In this document: one piece after another, positions 1 to 10,043 of the stretch
How positions within the stretch are numbered: position 1 is the first letter of the stretch
How the letters are laid out: each line of letters starts with the position of its first letter
DNA from: Acestrorhynchus altus
Lineage: Eukaryota > Chordata > Actinopteri > Characiformes > Acestrorhynchidae
Length of the DNA: 64,000 bases
Direction: 5' to 3'
Assembly: GCA_034509495.1 (NCBI GenBank)
Contig: CM067508.1
Coordinates: 36,567,387-36,631,386 of the forward strand
Notes under the pieces: model-generated
The model's database searches: none
What the model was told of the DNA's origin: nothing
What the model saw: only the letters and a program-made list of their open reading frames with translations
Position numbers and translations under genes: made by a program

Positions 1-327
1 AAATAAGAGTTACTCTTAAAGGAAATACTTTTAAATTTTTTCAGCAATGGAACTCTTTTCTATCTTATTTCGCGTCACTCCATATCTTGCCAAAAGATTA
101 ACTTCTCCCAAAGGTTATGTGGGTTTTTGTTTTTTTCTTTTCCTTTTTTTTTTAAATTTTTATTTATTTATTTTTTATTGTGGATGTGTGAATGGTGTGT
201 GGTTATTTTGGGGTTAAAATAAAAAATGGGGAGACACTGTTTGACACTTTTGTTCTTTGTATATATCTGATATCTCTATATTGTACAAACTCCTCAATAA
301 AAAATGTAAAAAAAAAAACAAAAAACA
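1..327 (+). mobile_element. L1/Tx1-group LINE, 3' end only (left-arm copy)
   Basis: This is the end of ORF2 plus the 3'UTR, identical in layout to 9818-10144 on the other strand. An AATAAA-like signal near 295 precedes an A-rich tail. The tail ends at the 14-bp target-site duplication (328-341) shared with the right-arm copy. The rest of this element lies left of the window. Confidence 0.85.
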
Positions 328-341
328 AAAGCTATCTGACC

Positions 342-856
342 CAGCTCCTGTCTCAAAAAAGCAACATGCGTTTCAGCTCATCACTATCTACAGTCCTCCT
401 GGTCTGTATACAGACATTCTGATTGAGTTCACAGACTTCTTTGCCCAGGTAGCTCTTTCTACTGACAAAGCTGTGATTGTTGGAGACTTTAATATCCACT
501 TTGAAAAGGCCCAGAATCCATTTAATATGGCCTTTCAGTCCATTCTGGATGACTTTGGGTTGAAACAAATTATCACCAGACCTACCCACCGATTCAACCA
601 TACCCTAGATCTAGTTTTAACCCTGGGTACCGACACAGATAATGTGACCTGTATCTCACCGAATGATCTCATCTCAGACCACCATCTAATTATGTTTGAC
701 TTAATCTTACACCACAGCATATATCAGTCACCTCGTTCCATTAGTAGACGCACCATAAGATCCTCAACAATTAATGAATTCATTAATATACTCCCCGACC
801 TATCCACTGACTCTGTCCCCTCCAACCATAGTGACCTCGACTGTACGATACCTTAA
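342..856 (+). pseudogene. L2-outer endonuclease fragment (APE-type)
   Basis: Open frame with the APE-endonuclease signatures of non-LTR retrotransposons: ITIYSPPG near the start, VIVGDFNIHF in the middle (the D-N pair of the active site) and SDHHLIMFDL near the end. The open frame upstream of 342 is only the L1 tail read through. The N-terminal third of the domain is missing through 5' truncation, and the frame closes at 856 before reaching the reverse transcriptase, so no functional ORF2 remains. Confidence 0.8.
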
Positions 857-1677
857 ACTCAGTACTGCACTCAAATCTGGATTATATAGCTCCGATCACA
901 ACCAAAACATTTAAAGAGAAAAAAATTAGCTCCGTGGTACAATAACCACACGCGCACTCTGAAACACAGCTGCCGCACACAGCTACGAACGCAAATGGCG
1001 GCAAACAAAATTAGAAATTTTTAGAGATGCATGGAAACTTACTATCACAGATTATAAACACGCTTTAGTTTAAGATAAACCATTATATACTGCATCTCTA
1101 AGAGATAAAAGTAAGGACATTCCTACATACCTGTTTAATAGCTTTTTAAAAATAACCAGCAGCAACAACACAGGCTCAATCATTCCATCTGACATCTCCT
1201 GTAATGACTTTATAACATTCTTTAACGTCAAAACAGAAAAAATTCAACAAAAGATTTATAATCTGGCCCCAACCTCACCTCCTTACACATTTGAGAACAG
1301 TACTGGTACTGGTACTGAGTTGAGTCTAGAACATTTTAACCCTGTCAATGAAAAAGACCTCCTCAGTTTAATTAGCTCCTCAAAACCATCCTCATGTGCA
1401 TTATCTAGTGTCATGCACATGATCATGTTGCAAACCTGACTCGGTCTTGCAGATTTCTCCTTTATAACATCAGGAGAATTCAACCTTTTCTGTCTAGAGA
1501 GGCCACTCAGGTGCTTGTTCAGTCTCTTGTCATTTCAAGACTAGAATTTCAAACTCCCTACTGGCTGGCCTTCCTATGTGGCCCATCAAACCATTGCAAC
1601 TTCTCCAGAACGCAGCAGCATGGCTTGTCTTCAATGTTCTTAAATTCAGTCATGTAACTCCTCTGCTGCATTCCCTT

Positions 1678-3674
1678 AGATGAACAACTTCTTCAACCGG
1701 TTCAACCAACCCATGCACCCCCCACCCTCTCTCTCACTGCATCCATCTCTTCCACTTCTGTCGACACATCCTCCAGTGGTTACGACAACATCCTCCTCAT
1801 CATCATCATCATCACCATCATCATCATCGTCATCTACCACAACACAGACTCCACTCTTCACAGCAGACCAGGTCAGAGGTCAACTGAGGAGGATTCACCC
1901 CAGGAAAGCAGCAGGGCCTGACAAGGTATGTCCTCAAATGCTGAAGGCCTGCGCTACAGAACTGGGTGAGCCAATTCAGCGTCTCTTCAACCTCAGCCTG
2001 CAGGTGGGGAGAGTGCCTACCCTCTGGAAGACATTGTGCATTGTTCCGGTTTCAAAAAAGAACCGGCCAAGTGAGCTGAATGACTTCCGGCCTGTGGCAC
2101 TAACTTCCCAGCTGATGAAGACGCTAGAGCGGCTCTTCCTCTGTCTCCTTAGACCCCAGGTGCAACACGCCCAGGATGATCTGCAGTTCGCGTACCGGGC
2201 AGGTGCTGCCGTGGAAGACGCAACCATCTACCTGCTACACCGAGCCCACTCGCACCTAGATAAGGGGAACGGCACAGTGAGGATCCTGTTTCTGGACTTC
2301 TTAAGTGCTTTCAACACCATCCAGCCCCTTTTGCTTCAGGACAAACTGAACAGGATGCGAGTGGACCCATGCCTGGTCACCTGGATATCCAGCTACCTCA
2401 CTGACAGGCCACAGTATGTCAGGCTGAAGGACATCACATCTGACACTGTGATCAGCAGCACCGGAGCACCCCAGGGCACAGTGCTGGCCCCTCTTCTCTT
2501 CACCCTGTACACAGCAGACTTCTGCTACAACTCAGAACTGTGTCACATTCAGAAGTTTGCTGATGACACAGCCATAGTTGGGTGCATCAGGGATGACAGT
2601 GAGGAGGAGTATCAGAGCCTGGTGAGGGATTTTGCAGCCTGGTGCTACAGGAATCATCTGCAGCTCAACATCTCAAAGACCAAGGAACTGGTCATTGACT
2701 TTGGGAGATCCAGACCAAAGTCACAACCAGTTCTGATCGAGGGAGATGAGGTGGAGGCAGTGGACTCCTACAAGTACCTCGGGCTGTGGCTGGACAGAAA
2801 GCTGGATTGGTCTTGTAACATCGACCACCTGTACAGGAAAGGACAGAGCAGGCTGTACTTCCCGAGGAGACTACGGTCCTTCAACATCTGCAGGAAACTC
2901 CTGGGGATGTTTTATCAGTCCGTGGTCGCCAGTGTCCTTTTCTACACTGTGGTGTGCTGGGGGGGGCAGCATATCCAAGAAGGACACACATGCTGGATAA
3001 ACTGATCAGGCGGGCTGCCTCTGTGGTTGGCACAAAGCTGGACTCTTTGGTGTCGGTGGCAGAGAAGAGGACTCTGAAAAAACTGCTGGACATTATGGAC
3101 AATGCCAGTCACCCTCTGCACACTGTCATCAGCCACCAGAGGAGCCTGTTCAGTGAGAGACTGCTTCTTCCCAAGTGCAGGACCAATAGACTTATAAACT
3201 CTTTTGTCCCGCACGCCATCAGACTGTACAACTCCTCTCTGGGGGGGAGGAGGGGTAACAGGAGGATTAAGGATGGGAATGAGTAGGATCTGAACCAACT
3301 GAATCAACAGCTAACGGCAACCTGCAACCACCACAACACACTGGACTCTTTGTGCAATAAACAGTTTTTCAAGTTTTTCAAGTGTAATAATAATAATGTG
3401 CAATAATGTGCAATACACCCTCCTAAAGGACTCTTCTTTTTTCTCATGCACTATTATCTATATTTTATATTGTAATATAGTCTGTATATTATATATTCTT
3501 TATATTTATATAGTGCTTACTTCTACTAAATTATTTGTTTCTATGCTTATCTTCTGCATTCTGTACTTATGCTGCTACTGGAACCTTAATTTCCCTGAAG
3601 GAAACCTCCCAAGGGATCAATAAAGTTCAATTCTATTCTATTCTATTCTATTCTATTCTATTCTATTCTATTCT
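1678..3674 (+). mobile_element. Rex1-type (CR1-related) LINE, 5'-truncated, nested in L2-inner
   Basis: Contains a reverse transcriptase frame, a 3'UTR with an AATAAA at 3356-3361, and a terminal (TTCTA)n tail at 3630-3674, typical of fish Rex1 elements. L2-inner coding sequence resumes directly after the tail. The 5' end lies upstream of the reverse transcriptase domain, so the endonuclease is missing, as in most genomic Rex1 copies. The right-arm copy is at 6461-8467. Confidence 0.85.
1680..3286 (+). pseudogene. Rex1-type reverse transcriptase ORF with one frameshift
   Basis: A 441-codon frame (1680-3005) opens with a Ser-rich stretch made by a TCA-type microsatellite (about 1794-1838). 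It then shows ordered reverse transcriptase motifs: AAGPDKV, DFRPVAL, FLDFLSAFN, STGAPQGTVLAPLLF and the catalytic KFADDTAIVG. It is cut by a frame change at a run of eight G (near 2959-2966). The C-terminal 110 codons continue in another frame to 3286. The same G-run length occurs in the right arm, so the break predates the duplication or is a shared base-calling problem. The first Met is only the first in the open frame, not a proven start. Confidence 0.85.
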
Positions 3675-4108
3675 TCATTGGCTCCCTGTAGCTGAACATC
3701 AGATTCAAAACCTTGATGCTGATCTACAAAGGCAAAAACAGACCAGCCCCCCTCCATACATGATGGCAATGGTCTAAACTCGAGCTGTACCAAGAGCCCT
3801 TCAAGCTTCAAGTACAGCTCTGCTTCACCCACCATCCCTCAGAATGCAAGGTAAACATGCATCCAGACTCTTTTCTGTTCTGGGACCAAAATGGTGGAAC
3901 GAACTTCCCCTGGGAGTCTTCAAGAGTGTGTTTCAGGAGTACTTAACTCCATAAAGACATTTGTTTCAACATGGCCTAAGCGTGTGGAAGCTCTAGATTC
4001 CATCCTTGTCTACTAGCTAAGGATATTCAGAGTGAACAGCAAAGCAATTTTGTAAGTCGCTCTGGAAAAGGGCGTCTGCTAAATGCTGCAAATGTAAATG
4101 TAAATATA

Positions 4109-4710
4109 GATCCAGAACCCACACGACTATTTAAATAGGTCACTCCAACTGCTATCAAATCATTACTCAATATAATGAACTCCTCCTTTAGTCTAGGATA
4201 CATGCCTAAAGCTCTCAAATATTAAATTATTAATCCCATATTAAAAAAGCCAAATCTTGACCCTCACGAACTTACAAACTACAGACTGATAGCAAACCTT
4301 CCGTTCTTAGCTAAGATCTTAGAAAAAGTAGTGTCCGACCAACTGTGCACCTATCTCCACCATAACAACTTAAACGAGGCTCTCCAATCTGGATTTAGAC
4401 CTAACCATAGCACTGAAACAGCCCTACTAAAAGTGACCTCCTAGTGTCTCGTGATAGAAACCACAATGCTATATTAGTATTATTGGATCTCAGTGCTGCA
4501 TTCGATATTATTGATCATTCCATTTTGCTTCATAGACTTGAGAATCACTTAGGAATTAAAGGATCAGTCCTAAACTGGTTTCAGTCGTACCTGACCGACT
4601 GCCTCCAGTGTGTAAACATAAATAATACTCACTCCTATCACACCACAGTGAAATATGGCATTCCACAGGGGTCTGTTCTAGATTGGTTGCAGTTGTACCT
4701 GACCGACCGA
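4109..4710 (+). pseudogene. L2-outer reverse transcriptase core fragment
   Basis: In order: D-P-E-P-T-R-L, a P-I-L-K-K-P-N-L-D-P motif, the S-G-F-R-P-N-H-S-T-E-T-A-L-L-K motif near 4390-4435, the first catalytic motif LLDLSAAFDIIDH near 4480-4518, and GIPQGSVL near 4655-4680. The frame has stops (for example near 4222 and 4443). The YADD-containing part is missing: the sequence jumps instead to a second copy of the W-x-Q-x-Y-L-T-D segment. Confidence 0.8.
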
Positions 4711-4766
4711 CAGAAAAACTGTGTGACAGAGAGACTCTTAACCTAAACGCTGTGGATTTAATTCTC

Positions 4767-4770
<4 letters not shown>
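4711..4770 (-). other. NLR intron fragment, reverse orientation
   Basis: Reverse complement of the intron sequence found 3' of LRR exons at 17755-17815, 23920-23975 and 43012-43072: the TTTGAGAATTAAATCCACAG block followed by the CTCTCTGTCACACAG block. It shows that the transposon nest sits in an LRR intron of an NLR gene and that, in the left arm, that gene would point left. Confidence 0.85.

Positions 4771-4817
<47 letters not shown>
4771..4817 (+). repeat. (TG)n microsatellite at gap edge
   Basis: Pure TG dinucleotide run ending in the N gap. It corresponds to the (CA)n tract that follows LRR exons elsewhere in the window, read on the opposite strand. Confidence 0.95.
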
Positions 4818-5317
4818 NNNNNNNNNNNNNNNNNNNNNNNNNNNNNNNNNNNNNNNNNNNNNNNNNNNNNNNNNNNNNNNNNNNNNNNNNNNNNNNNNNN
4901 NNNNNNNNNNNNNNNNNNNNNNNNNNNNNNNNNNNNNNNNNNNNNNNNNNNNNNNNNNNNNNNNNNNNNNNNNNNNNNNNNNNNNNNNNNNNNNNNNNNN
5001 NNNNNNNNNNNNNNNNNNNNNNNNNNNNNNNNNNNNNNNNNNNNNNNNNNNNNNNNNNNNNNNNNNNNNNNNNNNNNNNNNNNNNNNNNNNNNNNNNNNN
5101 NNNNNNNNNNNNNNNNNNNNNNNNNNNNNNNNNNNNNNNNNNNNNNNNNNNNNNNNNNNNNNNNNNNNNNNNNNNNNNNNNNNNNNNNNNNNNNNNNNNN
5201 NNNNNNNNNNNNNNNNNNNNNNNNNNNNNNNNNNNNNNNNNNNNNNNNNNNNNNNNNNNNNNNNNNNNNNNNNNNNNNNNNNNNNNNNNNNNNNNNNNNN
5301 NNNNNNNNNNNNNNNNN
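4818..5317. other. Assembly gap of exactly 500 N
   Basis: Five hundred N, entered from a (TG)n tract and left through a (CA)n tract. A round 500 looks like a scaffolding placeholder rather than a measured size. Both flanks are the NLR intron sequence found just 3' of LRR exons elsewhere in the window, so missing LRR exon(s) may lie in the gap. Confidence 0.95.

Positions 5318-5364
<47 letters not shown>
5318..5364 (+). repeat. (CA)n microsatellite at gap edge
   Basis: Pure CA run leaving the gap; mirror of 4771-4817 and equivalent to the CA tracts 3' of LRR exons. Confidence 0.95.
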
Positions 5365-5368
<4 letters not shown>

Positions 5369-5424
5369 GAGAATTAAATCCACAGCGTTTAGGTTAAGAG
5401 TCTCTCTGTCACACAGTTTTTCTG
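5365..5424 (+). other. NLR intron fragment, forward orientation
   Basis: The same LRR-intron block as at 23920-23975, on the + strand, the orientation of the NLR genes at 16-64 kb. This arm is therefore collinear with NLR gene 1, whose intron is then filled by the transposon nest up to about 15.67 kb. Confidence 0.85.
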
Positions 5425-6460
5425 TCGGTCGGTCAGGTACAACTGCAACCAATCTAGAACAGACCCCTGTGGAATGCCATATTTCACTGTGGTGTGATAG
5501 GAGTGAGTATTATTTATGTTTACACACTGGAGGCAGTCGGTCAGGTACGACTGAAACCAGTTTAGGACTGATTCTTTAATTCCTAAGTGATTCTCAAGTC
5601 TATGAAGCAAAATGGAATGATCAATAATATCGAATGCAGCACTGAGATCCAATAATACTAATATAGCATTGTGGTTTCTATCACGAGACACTAGGAGGTC
5701 ACTTTTAGTAGGGCTGTTTCAGTGCTATGGTTAGGTCTAAATCCAGATTGGAGAGCCTCGTTTAAGTTGTTATGGTGGAGATAGGTGCACCGTTGGTCGG
5801 ACACTACTTTTTCTAAGATCTTAGCTAAGAACGGAAGGTTTGCTATCAGTCTGTAGTTTGTAAGTTCGTGAGGGTCAAGATTTGGCTTTTTTAATATGGG
5901 ATTAATAATTTAATATTTGAGAGCTTTAGGCATGTATCCTAGACTAAAGGAGGAGTTCATTATATTGAGTAATGATTTGATAGCAGTTGGAGTGACCTAT
6001 TTAAATAGTCGTGTGGGTTCTGGATCTATATTTACATTTACATTTGCAGCATTTAGCAGACGCCCTTTTCCAGAGCGACTTACAAAATTGCTTTGCTGTT
6101 CACTCTGAATATCCTTAGCTAGTAGACAAGGATGGAATCTAGAGCTTCCACACGCTTAGGCCATGTTGAAACAAATGTCTTTATGGAGTTAAGTACTCCT
6201 GAAACACACTCTTGAAGACTCCCAGGGGAAGTTCGTTCCACCATTTTGGTCCCAGAACAGAAAAGAGTCTGGATGCATGTTTACCTTGCATTCTGAGGGA
6301 TGGTGGGTGAAGCAGAGCTGTACTTGAAGCTTGAAGGGCTCTTGGTACAGCTCGAGTTTAGACCATTGCCATCATGTATGGAGGGGGGCTGGTCTGTTTT
6401 TGGCTTTGTAGATCAGCATCAAGGTTTTGAATCTGATGTTCAGCTACAGGGAGCCAATGA

Positions 6461-8467
6461 AGAATAGAATAGAATAGAATAGAATAGAATAGAATAGAAT
6501 AGAACTTTATTGATCCCTTGGGAGGTTTCCTTCAGGGAAATTAAGGTTCCAGTAGCAGCATAAGTACAGAATGCAGAAGATAAGCATAGAAACAAATAAT
6601 TTAGTAGAAGTAAGCACTATATAAATATAAAGAATATATAATATACAGACTATATTACAATATAAAATATAGATAATAGTGCATGAGAAAAAAGAAGAGT
6701 CCTTTAGGAGGGTGTATTGCACATTATTGCACATTATTATTATTACACTTGAAAAACTTGAAAAACTGTTTATTGCACAGAGAGTCCAGTGTGTTGTGTT
6801 GTGTTGTGTTGTTGTGGTTGCAGGTTGCTGTTAGCTGTTGATTCAGTTGGTTCAGATCCTACTCATTCCCATCCTTAATCCTCCTGTTACCCCTCCTCCC
6901 CCCCAGAGAGGAGTTGTACAGTCTGATGGCGTGCGGGACAAAAGAGTTTATAAGTCTATTGGTCCTGCACTTGGGAAGAAGCAGTCTCTCACTGAACAGG
7001 CTCCTCTGGTGGCTGATGACAGTGTGCAGAGGGTGACTGGCATTGTCCATAATGTCCAGCAGTTTTTTCAGAGTCCTCTTCTCTGCCACCGACACCAAAG
7101 AGTCCAGCTTTGTGCCAACCACAGAGGCAGCCCGCCTGATCAGTTTATCCAGCATGTGTGTCCTTCTTGGATATGCTGCCCCCCCCAGCACACCACAGTG
7201 TAGAAAAGGACACTGGCGACCACGGACTGATAAAACATCCCCAGGAGTTTCCTGCAGATGTTGAAGGACCGTAGTCTCCTCGGGAAGTACAGCCTGCTCT
7301 GTCCTTTCCTGTACAGGTGGTCGATGTTACAAGACCAATCCAGCTTTCTGTCCAGCCACAGCCCGAGGTACTTGTAGGAGTCCACAGCCTCCACCTCATC
7401 TCCCTCGATCAGAACTGGTTGTGACTTTGGTCTGGATCTCCCAAAGTCAATGACCAGTTCCTTGGTCTTTGAGATGTTGAGCTGCAGATGATTCCTGTAG
7501 CACCAGGCTGCAAAATCCCTCACCAGGCTCTGATACTCCTCCTCACTGTCATCCCTGATGCACCCAACTATGGCTGTGTCATCAGCAAACTTCTGAATGT
7601 GACACAGTTCTGAGTTGTAGCAGAAGTCTGCTGTGTACAGGGTGAAGAGAAGAGGGGCCAGCACTGTGCCCTGGGGTGCTCCGGTGCTGCTGATCACAGT
7701 GTCAGATGTGATGTCCTTCAGCCTGACATACTGTGGCCTGTCAGTGAGGTAGCTGGATATCCAGGTGACCAGGCATGGGTCCACTCGCATCCTGTTCAGT
7801 TTGTCCTGAAGCAAAAGGGGCTGGATGGTGTTGAAAGCACTTAAGAAGTCCAGAAACAGGATCCTCACTGTACCGTTCCCCTTATCTAGGTGCGAGTGGG
7901 CTCGGTGTAGCAGGTAGATGGTTGCGTCTTCCACGGCAGCACCTGCCCGGTACGCGAACTGCAGATCATCCTGGGCGTGTTGCACCTGGGGTCTAAGGAG
8001 ACAGAGGAAGAGCCGCTCTAGCGTCTTCATCAGCTGGGAAGTTAGTGCCACAGGCCGGAAGTCATTCAGCTCACTTGGCCGGTTCTTTTTTGAAACCGGA
8101 ACAATGCACAATGTCTTCCAGAGGGTAGGCACTCTCCCCACCTGCAGGCTGAGGTTGAAGAGACGCTGAATTGGCTCACCCAGTTCTGTAGCGCAGGCCT
8201 TCAGCATTTGAGGACATACCTTGTCAGGCCCTGCTGCTTTCCTGGGGTGAATCCTCCTCAGTTGACCTCTGACCTGGTCTGCTGTGAAGAGTGGAGTCTG
8301 TGTTGTGGTAGATGACGATGATGATGATGGTGATGATGATGATGATGAGGAGGATGTTGTCGTAACCACTGGAGGATGTGTCGACAGAAGTGGAAGAGAT
8401 GGATGCAGTGAGAGAGAGGGTGGGGGGTGCATGGGTTGGTTGAACCGGTTGAAGAAGTTGTTCATCT
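6461..8467 (-). mobile_element. Rex1-type LINE, right-arm copy
   Basis: Mirror of 1678-3674. The pentamer tail is at 6461-6503, one repeat unit shorter than in the left arm. The 3'UTR near 6787-6812 carries a GTGTT-type expansion of 15 bp absent from the left arm. Reverse transcriptase frames lie on the minus strand at 7140-8465 and 6859-7191, with the same G-run frame break. Confidence 0.85.
6859..8465 (-). pseudogene. Rex1-type reverse transcriptase ORF, right-arm copy
   Basis: The 441-codon part (7140-8465) is identical in amino acids to the left-arm frame despite a few synonymous base differences. It carries the same KFADDTAIVG catalytic motif. The C-terminal part continues in another frame to 6859 after the eight-base C run (G on the coding strand). 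Confidence 0.85.
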
Positions 8468-9288
8468 AAAGGAATGCAGCACAGGAGTTACATGACTGAA
8501 TTTAAGAACATTGAAGACAAGCCATGCTGCTGCGTTCTGGAGAAGTTGCAATGGTTTGATGGGCCACATAGGAAGGCCAGCCAGTAGGGAGTTTGAAATT
8601 CTAGTCTTGAAATGACAAGAGACTGAACAAGCACCTGAGTGGCCTCTCTAGACAGAAAAGGTTGAATTCTCCTGATGTTATAAAGGAGAAATCTGCAAGA
8701 CCGAGTCAGGTTTGCAACATGATCATGTGCATGACACTAGATAATGCACATGAGGATGGTTTTGAGGAGCTAATTAAACTGAGGAGGTCTTTTTCATTGA
8801 CAGGGTTAAAATGTTCTAGACTCAACTCAGTACCAGTACCAGTACTGTTCTCAAATGTGTAAGGAGGTGAGGTTGGGGCCAGATTATAAATCTTTTGTTG
8901 AATTTTTTCTGTTTTGACGTTAAAGAATGTTATAAAGTCATTACAGGAGATGTCAGATGGAATGATTGAGCCTGTGTTGTTGCTGCTGGTTATTTTTAAA
9001 AAGCTATTAAACAGGTATGTAGGAATGTCCTTACTTTTATCTCTTAGAGATGCAGTATATAATGGTTTATCTTAAACTAAAGCGTGTTTATAATCTGTGA
9101 TAGTAAGTTTCCATGCATCTCTAAAAATTTCTAATTTTGTTTGCCGCCATTTGCGTTCGTAGCTGTGTGCGGCAGCTGTGTTTCAGAGTGCGCGTGTGGT
9201 TATTGTACCACGGAGCTAATTTTTTTCTCTTTAAATGTTTTGGTTGTGATCGGAGCTATATAATCCAGATTTGAGTGCAGTACTGAGT

Positions 9289-9803
9289 TTAAGGTATCGT
9301 ACAGTCGAGGTCACTATGGTTGGAGGGGACAGAGTCAGTGGATAGGTCGGGGAGTATATTAATGAATTCATTAATTGTTGAGGATCTTATGGTGCGTCTA
9401 CTAATGGAACGAGGTGACTGATATATGCTGTGGTGTAAGATTAAGTCAAACATAATTAGATGGTGGTCTGAGATGAGATCATTCGGTGAGATACAGGTCA
9501 CATTATCTGTGTCGGTACCCAGGGTTGAAACTAGATCTAGGGTATGGTTGAATCGGTGGGTAGGTCTGGTGATAATTTGTTTCAACCCAAAGTCATCCAG
9601 AATGGACTGAAAGGCCATATTAAATGGATTCTGGGCCTTTTCAAAGTGGATATTAAAGTCTCCAACAATCACAGCTTTGTCAGTAGAAAGAGCTACCTGG
9701 GCAAAGAAGTCTGTGAACTCAATCAGAATGTCTGTATACAGACCAGGAGGACTGTAGATAGTGATGAGCTGAAACGCATGTTGCTTTTTTGAGACAGGAG
9801 CTG
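9289..9803 (-). pseudogene. L2-outer endonuclease fragment, right-arm copy
   Basis: Mirror of 342-856 with GDFNIHF and SDHHLIMFDL. One substitution changes a Leu to Ser after the L-D-L-V segment. Upstream reading into 9818-9888 is L1 tail. Confidence 0.8.
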
Positions 9804-9817
9804 GGTCAGATAGCTTT
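9804..9817. repeat. 14-bp target-site duplication, L1 3' side
   Basis: GGTCAGATAGCTTT here and again, identical, at 15627-15640. The two copies exactly bracket the L1 element. This is the expected footprint of target-primed reverse transcription. Confidence 0.9.
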
Positions 9818-10043
9818 TGTTTTTTGGGGTTTTTTTTACATTTTTTATTGAGGAGTTTGTACAATATAGAGATATCAGATATATACAAAGAACAAAAGTG
9901 TCAAACAGTGTCTCCCCATTTTTTATTTTAACCCCAAAATAACCACACACCATTCACACATCCACAATAAAAAATAAATAAATAAAAATTAAAAAAAAAA
10001 AGGAAAAGAAAAAAACAAAAACCCACATAACCTTTGGGAGAAG

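Larger units (their letters stand above)
1404..4108 (+). mobile_element. L2-clade LINE, inner 5'-truncated copy (L2-inner), split by Rex1
   Basis: A second L2 copy holding only the C-terminal part of ORF2. Before the Rex1 insertion it encodes a decayed version of the conserved Q-S-L-V-I-S-R-L-E-F segment (near 1530). After it comes the H-W-L-P-V motif (3678 onward). It ends in the characteristic fish L2 tail, with a GTCGCTCTGG core near 4055 and (TGTAAA)n at 4090-4104. Removing it restores L2-outer, which fixes both ends within a few bases. Confidence 0.75.
342..4710 (+). mobile_element. L2-clade LINE, outer copy (L2-outer), interrupted by nested insertions
   Basis: The L2-outer reading frame runs from the endonuclease region (342-856, broken afterwards) to about 1403. 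It resumes at about 4109 with the reverse transcriptase core. Joining the two sides gives an uninterrupted L2-type linker (S-C-A-L / D-P-E-P-T-R), so everything from 1404 to 4108 was inserted later. The element has lost its 3' end and stops at the NLR intron fragment at 4711. A short direct repetition of the W-x-Q-x-Y-L-T-D segment occurs at 4575-4605 and 4683-4710. Frames contain stops; it is a dead copy. Confidence 0.8.
1..4817 (+). repeat. Left arm of a large inverted repeat (palindrome)
   Basis: The arm reads as the reverse complement of 5318-10144. Paired coordinates sum to 10145 in the outer part and 10135 in the inner part, so the arms stay in register apart from a 5-bp difference in the (TTCTA)n tail and a 15-bp difference near 3330. 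I noticed about ten single-base differences, for example near 619, 1675, 2271, 2758, 3732 and 4561. The arm reaches base 1 of the window, so it probably continues to the left. It contains the nested transposons listed separately. Confidence 0.97.
6027..8741 (-). mobile_element. L2-inner LINE, right-arm copy, split by Rex1
   Basis: Mirror of 1404-4108. The fish L2 tail with (TTTACA)n lies near 6028-6056, the C-terminal ORF2 remnant at 6057-6460, and the upstream remnant at 8468-8741. Confidence 0.75.
5425..9803 (-). mobile_element. L2-outer LINE, right-arm copy
   Basis: Mirror of 342-4710. The reverse transcriptase fragment is at about 5435-6026 and the endonuclease side at 8742-9803, with L2-inner and Rex1 nested between them. 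Two amino-acid-changing differences from the left arm are visible (G/E near 5575 and L/S near 9525). The 14-bp sequence at 9804-9817, which belongs to this L2, was duplicated when the L1 inserted. A short L2 remainder lies beyond the L1 at 15641 to about 15668. Confidence 0.8.

Noticed and set aside
1676..1861. Acidic Asp/Glu frame on the minus strand (and its mirror at 8284-8469)
   Set aside because: It is the complement of the Ser-rich microsatellite in the Rex1 frame.
4556..5579. Long open frames on both strands across the N gap with Cys-Val or Thr-His repeats
   Set aside because: They are produced by the TG/CA dinucleotide runs and unknown bases; the N run has no sequence to support a protein.
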